From NCBI GenBank assembly GCA_029565415.1, contig JAKQOH010000007.1, positions 1-64,000 of the forward strand: a stretch of DNA of 64,000 bases, given 5' to 3'. This DNA is from Candidatus Rifleibacteriota bacterium. Its GTDB lineage: Bacteria; Riflebacteria; Ozemobacteria; Ozemobacterales; Ozemobacteraceae. The position numbers and the translations under genes are program-made. Under the pieces are notes generated by a model. That model made no database searches and was not told the DNA's origin. It worked only from the letters and a program-made list of their open reading frames with translations. Within the stretch, counting starts at the first letter, position 1, and each line of letters starts with the position of its first letter. Shown here piece by piece: positions 53,579 to 61,770 of this stretch.

Positions 53579-54352
53579 ATGAAGATCGACTGGTTCACTT
53601 TCGCCGCCCAGATCGTGAACTTCTTCGTGCTGGTCGTGATCCTCCGGCACGTTTTGTACCGGCCGATCCTCGAGGCGCTCGACGCGCGGCGCAGGGCGGT
53701 CGAGGCGACCGTCGCCGATGCCGCGGCGGCCAAGGAAGCGGCGGAAAAAGACCGGAACGCCCTCGCCGGCGAGCGGGAGGCTTTCGCACAGCGGAAAGCC
53801 GAGCTCCATCGCAGGCTCGAAGAAGAGATCGAGACGGAGCGCGCCCGCCTGACCGACGAGACCCGCCGGGAGCTCGAGGAGCTGAACGAAAGCTGGAAAC
53901 AGCGCATCGAGCAGGAAAAGGCCGAGGCCGGGCGGATGTTCGCCGAACTGGCCGGCGACGAACTGGTCGCCGTGACGCGGCGCCTGATCCGCGATTTGAG
54001 CGACACCGAGCTGGAGGAAGCGATGGTGCGCGCCTTCATTCGCCGCTGGCGGGAAACGCCCGACGACGAGCGTCAACGCCGAGCCGGACTGCTGCGAAGC
54101 GGAGCGGGAGAGATCCTCGTCCGCACCTCGTCCGGACTCCCGGAGAAACTCCAGAACGATCTCACCCGCCTCCTGACCGAGGATGCCGCCGGAACTCCCG
54201 CCTCCCCCGTCTGCCGCTTCGAAACGGCATCCGAGCTGCTCGGGGGCATCGAGGTGTGGTTTGCCGACCGGCGCATCACCTGGTCCTGTGCCGAGTATCT
54301 CGCGGCGCTCGAAACGCGCATGCACGATCTTCTCGCAGAGCGCACCCCATGA
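53579..54352 (+). CDS. atpF: N-type F1Fo ATPase b subunit with delta-like C-terminus
   Basis: The 257-residue protein begins like subunit b (DWFTFAAQIVNFFVLVVILR, then RPILEALDARRRAVEATVAD) with a long charged coiled coil to about residue 150. A further ~100 residues resemble a delta-type domain (LVRTSSGLPEKLQNDLTRLL and GGIEVWFADRRITWS). Normal b is ~160 residues and delta is a separate gene. Here no atpH exists, so the stator function is fused. It overlaps atpA by 4 nt. Confidence 0.88.
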   Translation: MKIDWFTFAAQIVNFFVLVVILRHVLYRPILEALDARRRAVEATVADAAAAKEAAEKDRNALAGEREAFAQRKAELHRRLEEEIETERARLTDETRRELEELNESWKQRIEQEKAEAGRMFAELAGDELVAVTRRLIRDLSDTELEEAMVRAFIRRWRETPDDERQRRAGLLRSGAGEILVRTSSGLPEKLQNDLTRLLTEDAAGTPASPVCRFETASELLGGIEVWFADRRITWSCAEYLAALETRMHDLLAERTP

Positions 54353-56016
54353 AGAAGACGCCCCCCGAGCGCGACCGGTTCGCGGGCCGGCCCGGCCACC
54401 TGGCGCAAGAAGCCGCCAGAACCCTGGAAGAGGCGCTGCAGAGCACCTCGGATCATCTCGGCATCCGGGAAGTGGCCCGCTCACCCGGGCCCCCCGAAGG
54501 GCTGCGGCCGATCCTGGCACGCGCCGTTCAGGCCTATGGGAAAGCTCTCCAGGCCGCTCCTCCCGACCTCGCCATCCGGGAAACGGGGTTCCTGGAACGC
54601 ATCTCCACGGGCGTGGCCATCGTGCGCGGCCTGCCCGACGTGCGCCTCGACGAGCTGGTCCGGTTCGGAAACGGGTGCATCGGTGCCGCCGTGCATCTCG
54701 ACACCGACCATGTCGGCTGCATCCTGTTCGGCCGCGGCGACGGCCTGTCGGCAGGCACGCCGGTGCAGCGGCTCGGCCGGGTGATGGATGTGCCGGTCGG
54801 CGAGTCGCTTCTGGGGCGCATCATCGACCCGCTGGGCCACCCCCTCGACGGGGCAGGTCCCCTCGGCCGTCACGAGCGGCTGCCGGTCGAGCGGCCGGCC
54901 CCCGCGATCACCGACCGGGAGCCCGTGACGGTGCCCCTCCAGACCGGCATCAAGGTGATCGACGCGCTGATCCCGATCGGCCGCGGCCAGCGCCAGTTGA
55001 TCCTCGGCGACCGCCAGACCGGGAAATCCTCGATCGCGCTGGCCGCCATGGTCAACCAGCGCGACACCGGCGTGATCTCGGTCTACTGCGCCATCGGCCA
55101 GCGCGGCGCGAGCGTGGCGAAGGTGATCGGCGAGCTGCGCGCATCGGGCGCCCTGCCGCGGTGCGTCGTCGTCGTGGCCGAGCCGGCCGAAGGACCGGGT
55201 CTGGAATACCTGGCTCCCTACGCCGCGACGAGCATCGCCGAATGGTTCATGGAACGGGGCCGCGACGTCCTCGTCGTCTACGACGATCTCGGCAGCCATG
55301 CGCGCGCCTGGCGGGAACTCTCGCTCCTGATGCGCCGCCCGCCCGGCCGCGAGGCGTTTCCCGGCGACGTGTTCTACATCCACTCCCGCCTCCTCGAACG
55401 ATCGACGCACCTGAACCGGGAACGGGGGGGAGGCTCGCTGACGGCCCTCCCGATCGTCGAAACCGAGGCACAGAATATCTCTGCCTATATACCGACGAAC
55501 CTGATCTCGATCACCGACGGCCAGTTGTATCTTTCGCCGACCCTGTTTCAGAAAGGAATATTACCAGCTATCGATATCGGCCGCTCCGTCTCGCGGGTCG
55601 GCGGCAAGGCACAGCTCCCAGCGTATCATGCGGCGGCGGCCGAGGTGAAGCTGCGCTTCTCCCAGTTCGAGGAGCTCGAGACGTTCGCGCGGTTCGGCAC
55701 CCGGCTGGACGAGCCGACGCGGCGCGTGATCGAGCATGGGCGCCGGATCCGGGCGTGCCTGAAACAGGGTCCCCTCGAGTTGTGCGAAGTGACCGGTCAG
55801 ATCCTGCTGCTGCTGGCTCTCACGCGCGGCCTGCTCGAAGCCGTCCCCCCCGAACGGATGGTCGAGGCCCAGCGGGTGATCTCGGACGCGGCGCAACGGC
55901 TTCCCCCGGAGCTGCGGGGCCGGCTGACCGGGCGCACCCCGTTTTCGGGGGATGACGAGACGACCCTGCTCGCCCTTCTTCGGGAGGCTCTCACAGCCGC
56001 CGGAGATACGCCATGA
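54349..56016 (+). CDS. atpA: N-type F1Fo ATPase alpha subunit
   Basis: The 555-residue non-catalytic subunit has its P-loop GDRQTGKS at 220-227, then VYCAIGQRGASVAKVIGEL and the adenine-site/alpha signature PAIDIGRSVSRVGGKAQ. It is ~45 residues longer at the N-terminus than housekeeping AtpA; the extra part is helical (PGHLAQEAARTLEEALQ). It overlaps both atpF and atpG by 4 nt (ATGA), so translation is coupled. Confidence 0.95.
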   Translation: MKKTPPERDRFAGRPGHLAQEAARTLEEALQSTSDHLGIREVARSPGPPEGLRPILARAVQAYGKALQAAPPDLAIRETGFLERISTGVAIVRGLPDVRLDELVRFGNGCIGAAVHLDTDHVGCILFGRGDGLSAGTPVQRLGRVMDVPVGESLLGRIIDPLGHPLDGAGPLGRHERLPVERPAPAITDREPVTVPLQTGIKVIDALIPIGRGQRQLILGDRQTGKSSIALAAMVNQRDTGVISVYCAIGQRGASVAKVIGELRASGALPRCVVVVAEPAEGPGLEYLAPYAATSIAEWFMERGRDVLVVYDDLGSHARAWRELSLLMRRPPGREAFPGDVFYIHSRLLERSTHLNRERGGGSLTALPIVETEAQNISAYIPTNLISITDGQLYLSPTLFQKGILPAIDIGRSVSRVGGKAQLPAYHAAAAEVKLRFSQFEELETFARFGTRLDEPTRRVIEHGRRIRACLKQGPLELCEVTGQILLLLALTRGLLEAVPPERMVEAQRVISDAAQRLPPELRGRLTGRTPFSGDDETTLLALLREALTAAGDTP

Positions 56017-56900
56017 GCCGGACGGTCATCGAGATCCGGCACCACATCCGGAGCGCCGAGAGCCTGAAATCCGTGGTGAAGACGATGAAGACCCTCGCGC
56101 TGGTCAGTTTCGGCCCGTTCGAGCGGGCCCTGACGACGCTCGAAGAGTATGAAACCACGGTTGACATCGGTTTTCGGGCGGCTCTCGCAACGGCCGGAAC
56201 CGCCGTTCCGGAAGAACTGTGCCGGGAGCTTCCCGGACCGGCCGGGGCGATCGTGTTCGGCTCGGATCACGGGATGGCCGCGGATTTCAATGAACGGCTG
56301 GCCCGGTTCACCGAGGCACGCCTGCGCCTCCACCCAGCCGGGGCGCGGATCTGGCCCGTCGGCGAACTCGTCGCCGGGCGGCTCGAAGGCTGCGGCATGC
56401 CCATGGAGCCCCCCCTGCGTGCCCCCGAGTCGGTCGACAGCATTCCGGGACTGCTGAGCTGCCTCCTCCACGACATCGACAGCCGGCGGAGGCAGGGCTT
56501 CATCGGGCCGCTGCTCGTCTTCTTCCAGACCCCGGTCTGGGGCGTCGGCTGTGAACCCGCCTTGGATGCGCTTCTCCCCCTCGACCCCCACCGTCTCGAG
56601 GGGCTGCGCGAGCGGAAATGGCCCTCGCGACGCATTCCCGAAGCGCTCCAGGGGCTCTCCCCCACCCTCGAGGCGCTGCTGCGCGAGCATCTGTTCGCCT
56701 GCCTGTTCCGGGCCTGCGTCCGGTCGGGAACGGCCGAGCATGCGGTCCGCCTTGCCGCGATGCAGCGGGCCGAGCGCAACATTGGCGATCTGCTCGAAAC
56801 CCTCGGCCGGGAGTATCATGAGCAGCGCCAGGCCGCGATCTCAGAGGAACTCTTCGACGTCCTCGCCGGGTTCGAGGCCCTGGGAGCCGGGCGGCTTTGA
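56013..56900 (+). CDS. atpG: N-type F1Fo ATPase gamma subunit
   Basis: The 295-residue central-stalk subunit has the N-terminal IEIRHHIRSAESLKSVVKTM and the C-terminal RLAAMQRAERNIGDLLETLG helices that form the shaft, with a Rossmann-like middle (AGAIVFGSDHGMAADFNERL). It is the last gene of the operon. The classical conserved ending of gamma (RQAAITxEL-like) is present as QRQAAISEELFDVLAGFEAL. Confidence 0.9.
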   Translation: MSRTVIEIRHHIRSAESLKSVVKTMKTLALVSFGPFERALTTLEEYETTVDIGFRAALATAGTAVPEELCRELPGPAGAIVFGSDHGMAADFNERLARFTEARLRLHPAGARIWPVGELVAGRLEGCGMPMEPPLRAPESVDSIPGLLSCLLHDIDSRRRQGFIGPLLVFFQTPVWGVGCEPALDALLPLDPHRLEGLRERKWPSRRIPEALQGLSPTLEALLREHLFACLFRACVRSGTAEHAVRLAAMQRAERNIGDLLETLGREYHEQRQAAISEELFDVLAGFEALGAGRL

Positions 56901-56953
56901 TCCGCATGGCCGGAGGTTGTATCATCACCCTGAATCCATCGGGAGGTCGAGGC

Positions 56954-57889
56954 ATGATGACGCGTTTTCTCCGGAGATCCGGCATCCTCACGGGCATCGC
57001 GGCATTTCTGGCGTTTGCCGGCACGGGACTGGCCGAACCGGCCCAGATCGCGGAGTTCCAGGAGGGAACGGGGGAAGCGGAGTTCGGCGTCTCGGCCCGG
57101 ATCGCCTCGGACGGCCCGGTCGTCGGACCAGCCTCGCTCCAGGCCATTCCCGGCGGCCTGGCGGTTCTCGACAGCGTCAACGCGCGCATCGTCAAACTGG
57201 ATACCGAGGGCAAGGTGACGGCGACCGTCGGTCTTCCGGCCGGCAGCTACACGGATCTTGCCGCGCTGCCCGACGGGCGGCTCTGGACGATCGAATCGAA
57301 CACCCGCACGGCCTCGATCATCATCGGAGAAGCTGTCGAGGAGCAGTTCCGGCTGCCTCCCCAGGATGGGCATCCCATTCAGATCGACGGTCTGATCGCC
57401 CTCGAGGACAGCCTGGTCGTGGCGGACTACGCCACATCGCGCCTGTACTGGTATGGCTTCGACGGCACCCCCCTGAAGAACGCCACGTGGCCGACCTCCC
57501 TGGGTATTGCCGCCGATGCCAACGGCAATGTCTGTTTTCTCGGGCTCGACGACGCGGACTGCTACAGCCGCTTCACCCGAATCGACCGGAACGGCCGGGT
57601 CACCGAACTGATCGCTTCCGGCCCGGCCCTGGACGGGGCGCGTCTGCTCGGGTTCCTGCCGGACGGCAGAGCCGTGGCCTGCGGGTATGCCTCGCGCGAG
57701 CCCCTGGCCCGGATGCTGTTTGCGATCGAGGCGGACGGGCGGGTCACGCCGTTCGAGACGATTCCCACGCCGGGCGGGCTGCTGTTCGCGCAACGCGCGG
57801 GGGTGGTCGCCGACCGGTCCGCGTGGCTGAACCTGTCGCCGCTGCACACGAGCAAGGTGGTCTTCGCGCGGTTCGATCTGATTCAATGA
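56954..57889 (+). CDS. Exported NHL/beta-propeller-like protein
   Basis: The 311-residue protein has a signal peptide (ILTGIAAFLAFAGTGLAEP). Repeated ~45-residue blades follow with patterns like GLAVLDSVNARIVKLDTEGK, SLVVADYATSRLYWYGFDG and RIDRNGRVTELIASG. This suits a six-bladed NHL or SMP-30-type propeller in the periplasm or outside. I chose ATG 56954 because GGGAGG lies 7 nt upstream. It is followed by a strong terminator. There is no visible tie to the ATPase genes. Confidence 0.75.
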   Translation: MMTRFLRRSGILTGIAAFLAFAGTGLAEPAQIAEFQEGTGEAEFGVSARIASDGPVVGPASLQAIPGGLAVLDSVNARIVKLDTEGKVTATVGLPAGSYTDLAALPDGRLWTIESNTRTASIIIGEAVEEQFRLPPQDGHPIQIDGLIALEDSLVVADYATSRLYWYGFDGTPLKNATWPTSLGIAADANGNVCFLGLDDADCYSRFTRIDRNGRVTELIASGPALDGARLLGFLPDGRAVACGYASREPLARMLFAIEADGRVTPFETIPTPGGLLFAQRAGVVADRSAWLNLSPLHTSKVVFARFDLIQ

Positions 57890-57920
57890 CCCCCTGATTC
57901 CCTCCCTCCACGAGGTTCAC

Positions 57921-57953
57921 GCCCGCCCATCACGCATGGGCGGGCTCGTTTTT
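57921..57953 (+). terminator. Rho-independent terminator after the propeller gene
   Basis: GCCCGCCCAT, loop CACGC, ATGGGCGGGC, then TCGTTTTTT. It ends the transcript containing the propeller gene and probably the ATPase operon. Confidence 0.88.
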
Positions 57954-57954
57954 T

Positions 57955-58129
57955 CACGGGATCAACACCCGCCTTCCGAAAATCATCCTCAAGAACCGGC
58001 GCATCTCTGCCGATGAAAATACAGCGACAGCGATTTTCTTCGTTCCAGAGCCGACAGGGACGTCGGAGATGGAAGGAAGGGCCGGAATACCGGCGGCGTC
58101 GCGGGAAACCAAAGCAAGGAGCGCGCCCC
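57955..58129 (+). other. GC-rich leader of the LysM/M23 gene, no assigned element
   Basis: About 175 nt without a supported gene. It contains a small GCCGG-AATA-CCGGC hairpin near 58083-58097 and AAGGAG at 58116-58121 used by the next gene. An in-frame ATG at 58013 would add 39 very basic residues but has no ribosome site. I tested it by eye against cyclic-di-AMP and cyclic-di-GMP riboswitch consensus and found no match. Confidence 0.35.
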
Positions 58130-59830
58130 GTGTGGAATAAACTCAGAGCTCGACACTACTCGATCCTCGTCCTGCTCTCGATCGTCACGCTGGAGACCTC
58201 GGCCATCGCGATCGACCGGTATCTGAGCAAGGGTGACGACGTCGCTTTCGAGGTCGAAGGCCGTTTCCGCAACAACGCGTTCGTTTCCCGCTTCCAGCAG
58301 GCCGAAGCCCGGCACGGCGCCGTTCCCGCCACCCTGTCCCAAGTGGCCCAGATCGCCCAGACGGCCGAGCTGCGTGCTGCCGCCGCCCGGGGAGTCAAGC
58401 CCGTTGCCGGCGTTCCGGCTCCGGCAAGCAAGGCGGTTCCGGCCTTCGACACGTGGATCGAGTATACGGTGAAGAAGGGCGACTCCCTGAAAGCCATCGC
58501 CGAGATGTTCGACACGAAATCCGCGGTCCTGGCCCAGGGCAACGGTCTCACGACCGGCAACATCAAGGTCGGTCAGAAGCTGCGCGTCCCGATGATGGAC
58601 AACCGCCTGGCCTACAAGGTCCGGGCCGGCGACTCCCTCAACAAGATCGCGAGCCGCTTCAACTCTTCGATTCCCGAGATCATCCGCGAGAACAACCTGA
58701 AGAACCATGTCCTGATCGAGGACCAGAAGATCTACATCCCGATGAAGCCCAAGCAGGAACTGACGATCGCCCGCTCCACCGTCGAGCCCGTGATCGCGCC
58801 GCCCCTGATCAAGATCGACAAGCCGACCGCGAATCTCGCCCTGGTGAAGGGCCCCACTCTGCAGATCGCGGCCGCCACCCCTGACAAGCCGAATCTGACG
58901 ATCGTCCAGAGCGACGCGGCCGCCAAGCCGGCTCCGGCAGCAGCCATCCAGGCAGCTCCCACCGCTCCCAGGGCTGCCGCCCCCAAAGCCGCTCCCCAGG
59001 CTCCCGCCATCGAGCTTCTGCCTTCCATCGCCAAGGCGATCGAAGCGAAAGCCGCGGCCCAGCAGAACTCGATGATCCGCCCCGTCGTCGCGATGGCGCC
59101 GGCCGCGAAGCCAATCGCTCCGGCCCTCACCCCCAAGACCGCCGCGGTTCCCGAAACCCCGACGATCCAGGTCGCCCAGGCGGCGAAGCCGGTGGTTCAG
59201 GAAGCCCCCAAGCCCCAGAAGCCGGCCCTCGATGCCGACACCCGCCTCGTCGCCCACACGGTGAAGAACGGGGAAAACCTCTCGACGATCGCCCGCCAGT
59301 ACAAGACCTCGATCTCCGACATTCTCCAGCAGAACCCGCAGAGCAGCTCGAATCTCAAGGTCGGGCAGCAGGTGAACGTGCCGGTGAACAAGAAGTATTA
59401 CCGCGTCATGCAGGTCACTTCCCGCAAGGCCGACGTCAGCACCCGGATGGTCCTGCCGGTGCGCGGCCGCCTGTCGGACAGCTACGGCTGGCGCAAACAT
59501 CCCGTCTATCGCAAGCGGCTGTTCCACGCCGGCGTCGACATCTCGGCCCCGCGCGGCACCGCGATCTCGGCGGCCATGGGCGGCACGGTCGTGTATGCCG
59601 GCTGGCTCTCGGGCTACGGCAAGCTCGTCGTGATCCGCCATCCGAACGGCCTCTCGACCCGCTACGGCCACTGCAGCTCGATCCGCGTGAAGCGCGGCCA
59701 GACGGTCCGGACCGGCCAGACGATCGCCGGGGTCGGTGCCACGGGCGTAGCCACGGGCAACCACCTGCATTTCGAGGTTCGCCGCAACGGCCGCACGATC
59801 AATCCGTCGCCCATGATCTTCGGGCGCTGA
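58130..59830 (+). CDS. LysM and M23 peptidase (peptidoglycan hydrolase)
   Basis: The start GTG 58130 (AAGGAG 8 nt upstream) gives 566 residues. One membrane anchor lies at about 10-28 (YSILVLLSIVTLETSAIAI). Two adjacent LysM domains follow (about 112-205, YTVKKGDSLKAIAEMFD and YKVRAGDSLNKIASRFN), then a long Pro/Ala-rich linker and a third LysM (HTVKNGENLSTIARQYK). A C-terminal M23/LytM zinc endopeptidase has FHAGVDISAPRG (HxxxD) and GNHLHFEVR (HxH), so the active site is complete. It should cut peptide cross-links during growth or division. It lies upstream of outer-membrane protein genes. Confidence 0.92.
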   Translation: MWNKLRARHYSILVLLSIVTLETSAIAIDRYLSKGDDVAFEVEGRFRNNAFVSRFQQAEARHGAVPATLSQVAQIAQTAELRAAAARGVKPVAGVPAPASKAVPAFDTWIEYTVKKGDSLKAIAEMFDTKSAVLAQGNGLTTGNIKVGQKLRVPMMDNRLAYKVRAGDSLNKIASRFNSSIPEIIRENNLKNHVLIEDQKIYIPMKPKQELTIARSTVEPVIAPPLIKIDKPTANLALVKGPTLQIAAATPDKPNLTIVQSDAAAKPAPAAAIQAAPTAPRAAAPKAAPQAPAIELLPSIAKAIEAKAAAQQNSMIRPVVAMAPAAKPIAPALTPKTAAVPETPTIQVAQAAKPVVQEAPKPQKPALDADTRLVAHTVKNGENLSTIARQYKTSISDILQQNPQSSSNLKVGQQVNVPVNKKYYRVMQVTSRKADVSTRMVLPVRGRLSDSYGWRKHPVYRKRLFHAGVDISAPRGTAISAAMGGTVVYAGWLSGYGKLVVIRHPNGLSTRYGHCSSIRVKRGQTVRTGQTIAGVGATGVATGNHLHFEVRRNGRTINPSPMIFGR

Positions 59831-59862
59831 CCAAGGGAGGGCGAGCCGCCGCTCGAGCCGAA

Positions 59863-61770
59863 ATGCAACGCCCACCGCCGACACGACCGGGACACACCCC
59901 CCCGCGAAATCCGCTCATCGCCAGAACGCTCCTGGGCGCTCTGGCGGTGTCCGTCTTTTTCCTGGGCTCGGGCTTCTCGGGAAGCAGCATCGACACCTGG
60001 CGACGCGACGACACGCTCGTCAAGGAGCCGCTGTCGGCCCCGTCGGTGCTGCCGGGCGTGTTCACGAACTTCAACCCGCGCAACATTCCCGAACTCCAGC
60101 AGGGCCGTTCCCTGCCGGAAACGGCCGCGAACGATCTGCCGCCGATGCCGGCCGACGGACGCGGCGATGCGCTGTACGGCTCGCACCGGCTGCCGTTCTT
60201 CCCGGCCTCGACCGTCCGGCCCCCCGAAACGGGAACGAGCCTTCCCGTGATCGACCGGCTGCCGCCCGGCTACACGGATCTGAACGAGCGCGAGGACCAG
60301 CTCGTCTTCCACTCCAACCTGTATACCGATACGAGTTTCTACGCCAACGCGGTCGACAAGGCCAAGTTCAACTCGAGTCTCGACCGGGGAACGTTCTACG
60401 AGCAGAACCTGCGGTATGAGCTGTTCACCACGCGGCACAACGGCGACTCGCTGTCGCTGGTGGCCGACACGACGCATACGAACGACAAGCGGGCTTACCG
60501 GGACGGGTTCACGCTGAACCAACTGACGCTCGAATCGCGCACGCCTCGCTCGCTGCTCGCGTTCGGCCACTCGTATCCCGAGTTCTCGAACTACTCGATG
60601 ACGCAGCAGGTGATGGGCTTTTACGGCGTGCAGAAGTTCGACAACACCGAGGTGCGCGGCTTCACGGGGTACCGGGCCGTCGAGAAGGATGACCTGAAGA
60701 ACCCGCGGTTCATCGGCGGCGTGCGGCTCGAGCACAGCTCCGACGAGTCGGCCGTGTTCGGTCTCAACGCCGTCTCGACGAAAGACGTGCACGAGAGCCC
60801 GGGATCGGATCAGGATCTGCCGACGATGGCGAACCGCGTCTACTCGTTCGACGTCGGTCTGCGGCCGACCGAGAACATCTACGTGAGCGGCGAGTATGCC
60901 GGCAGCAACACGGATTACGACCGGCGTGACGAGGCCGGCAACCAGAAGGGCGAGGCGTATCGCGCCTCGGCTTCGTACGGCCGCGAAAACTACAGGGTCG
61001 AGGCCGGCGACACCGATTTTCTGAGCGCGATCGGCGAGGGGCCGCGGGACGAGCGGGCCTACTACGGACGGGTGTTCTACGAGCTGAACCGGTATGTCTC
61101 GACCCGGTTCGGCAGCCGCTCCTCGCGGGACAACCTCGCCAATTACAAGCGCGCGACGCTGGTGCGCGACCAGCCCGAGTTCCAGATCACGCTCAAGCCG
61201 AGCGACTACTACCGGGATCTGCGCGTGGACCTGTATTTCCAGCCGCTGCGCGAGTATTCCGACAACGGCTCCTTCGTCGACCGGTACCGGGACCTGCTGT
61301 GGCTGGAGCTGAACCACAAAGCCGGCGCGCTGCGCTACTTCGCGGCCCTCAGCTCGACGATCGACAAGGACAAGATCGCGAACGCGAACGATCGCGACAT
61401 CAACAAATACGACGTCCGGCTCACCTGGGAATACGACGCGATGCGCCAGCTGTACGGGCTGGTCAGCCGGGAGCAGCTCGACTACAAGCGGCTCGGCGGC
61501 AGCGATGTGACGCAGGTGTATGGCCTGGGCGGCCGGTCCCAGTTCCACGAGGACGTCTCGATGAACCTCGATTACACGCACGAGCGGCTCGACCCCGGCC
61601 GTTCGGCGGTGGATTCGACGCACGACCGCGTCAATCTCGCGCTGACGAAGGAGTACAACAACATGGCCCGGCTGATCCTCAGTTTCGAGGGCTCGAACAA
61701 CACGTTCGGGACGGCGGGCCTGGAGTATGCCGACTACTCGGCGCGGTTGCGGTATCTGAGGTCGTTCTGA
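59863..61770 (+). CDS. Outer-membrane beta-barrel-like protein
   Basis: The 635-residue protein has a signal peptide (LLGALAVSVFFLGSG) and a Pro-rich region (about 60-145). Some 450 residues of alternating amphipathic beta strands separated by charged turns follow (YGRVFYELNRYVSTRFGS and FEGSNNTFGTAGLEYADYSA). It ends RYLRSF, and a terminal phenylalanine after aromatic-alternating strands is the outer-membrane barrel signal. The family is not recognised. No nearby ribosome site: GGGAGGG is ~20 nt upstream. The stop overlaps the next ATG (TGATG). Confidence 0.7.
   Translation: MQRPPPTRPGHTPPRNPLIARTLLGALAVSVFFLGSGFSGSSIDTWRRDDTLVKEPLSAPSVLPGVFTNFNPRNIPELQQGRSLPETAANDLPPMPADGRGDALYGSHRLPFFPASTVRPPETGTSLPVIDRLPPGYTDLNEREDQLVFHSNLYTDTSFYANAVDKAKFNSSLDRGTFYEQNLRYELFTTRHNGDSLSLVADTTHTNDKRAYRDGFTLNQLTLESRTPRSLLAFGHSYPEFSNYSMTQQVMGFYGVQKFDNTEVRGFTGYRAVEKDDLKNPRFIGGVRLEHSSDESAVFGLNAVSTKDVHESPGSDQDLPTMANRVYSFDVGLRPTENIYVSGEYAGSNTDYDRRDEAGNQKGEAYRASASYGRENYRVEAGDTDFLSAIGEGPRDERAYYGRVFYELNRYVSTRFGSRSSRDNLANYKRATLVRDQPEFQITLKPSDYYRDLRVDLYFQPLREYSDNGSFVDRYRDLLWLELNHKAGALRYFAALSSTIDKDKIANANDRDINKYDVRLTWEYDAMRQLYGLVSREQLDYKRLGGSDVTQVYGLGGRSQFHEDVSMNLDYTHERLDPGRSAVDSTHDRVNLALTKEYNNMARLILSFEGSNNTFGTAGLEYADYSARLRYLRSF

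Noticed and set aside
57955..58129. Possible c-di-AMP (ydaO) or c-di-GMP riboswitch before the LysM/M23 gene, where such elements are common
   Set aside because: The conserved core sequences of these riboswitches are not found; only one small hairpin is visible.
58013..58129. Upstream ATG at 58013 as start of the LysM/M23 protein
   Set aside because: No ribosome site, and it adds a very basic 39-residue stretch before the membrane anchor; GTG 58130 has AAGGAG at ideal distance.
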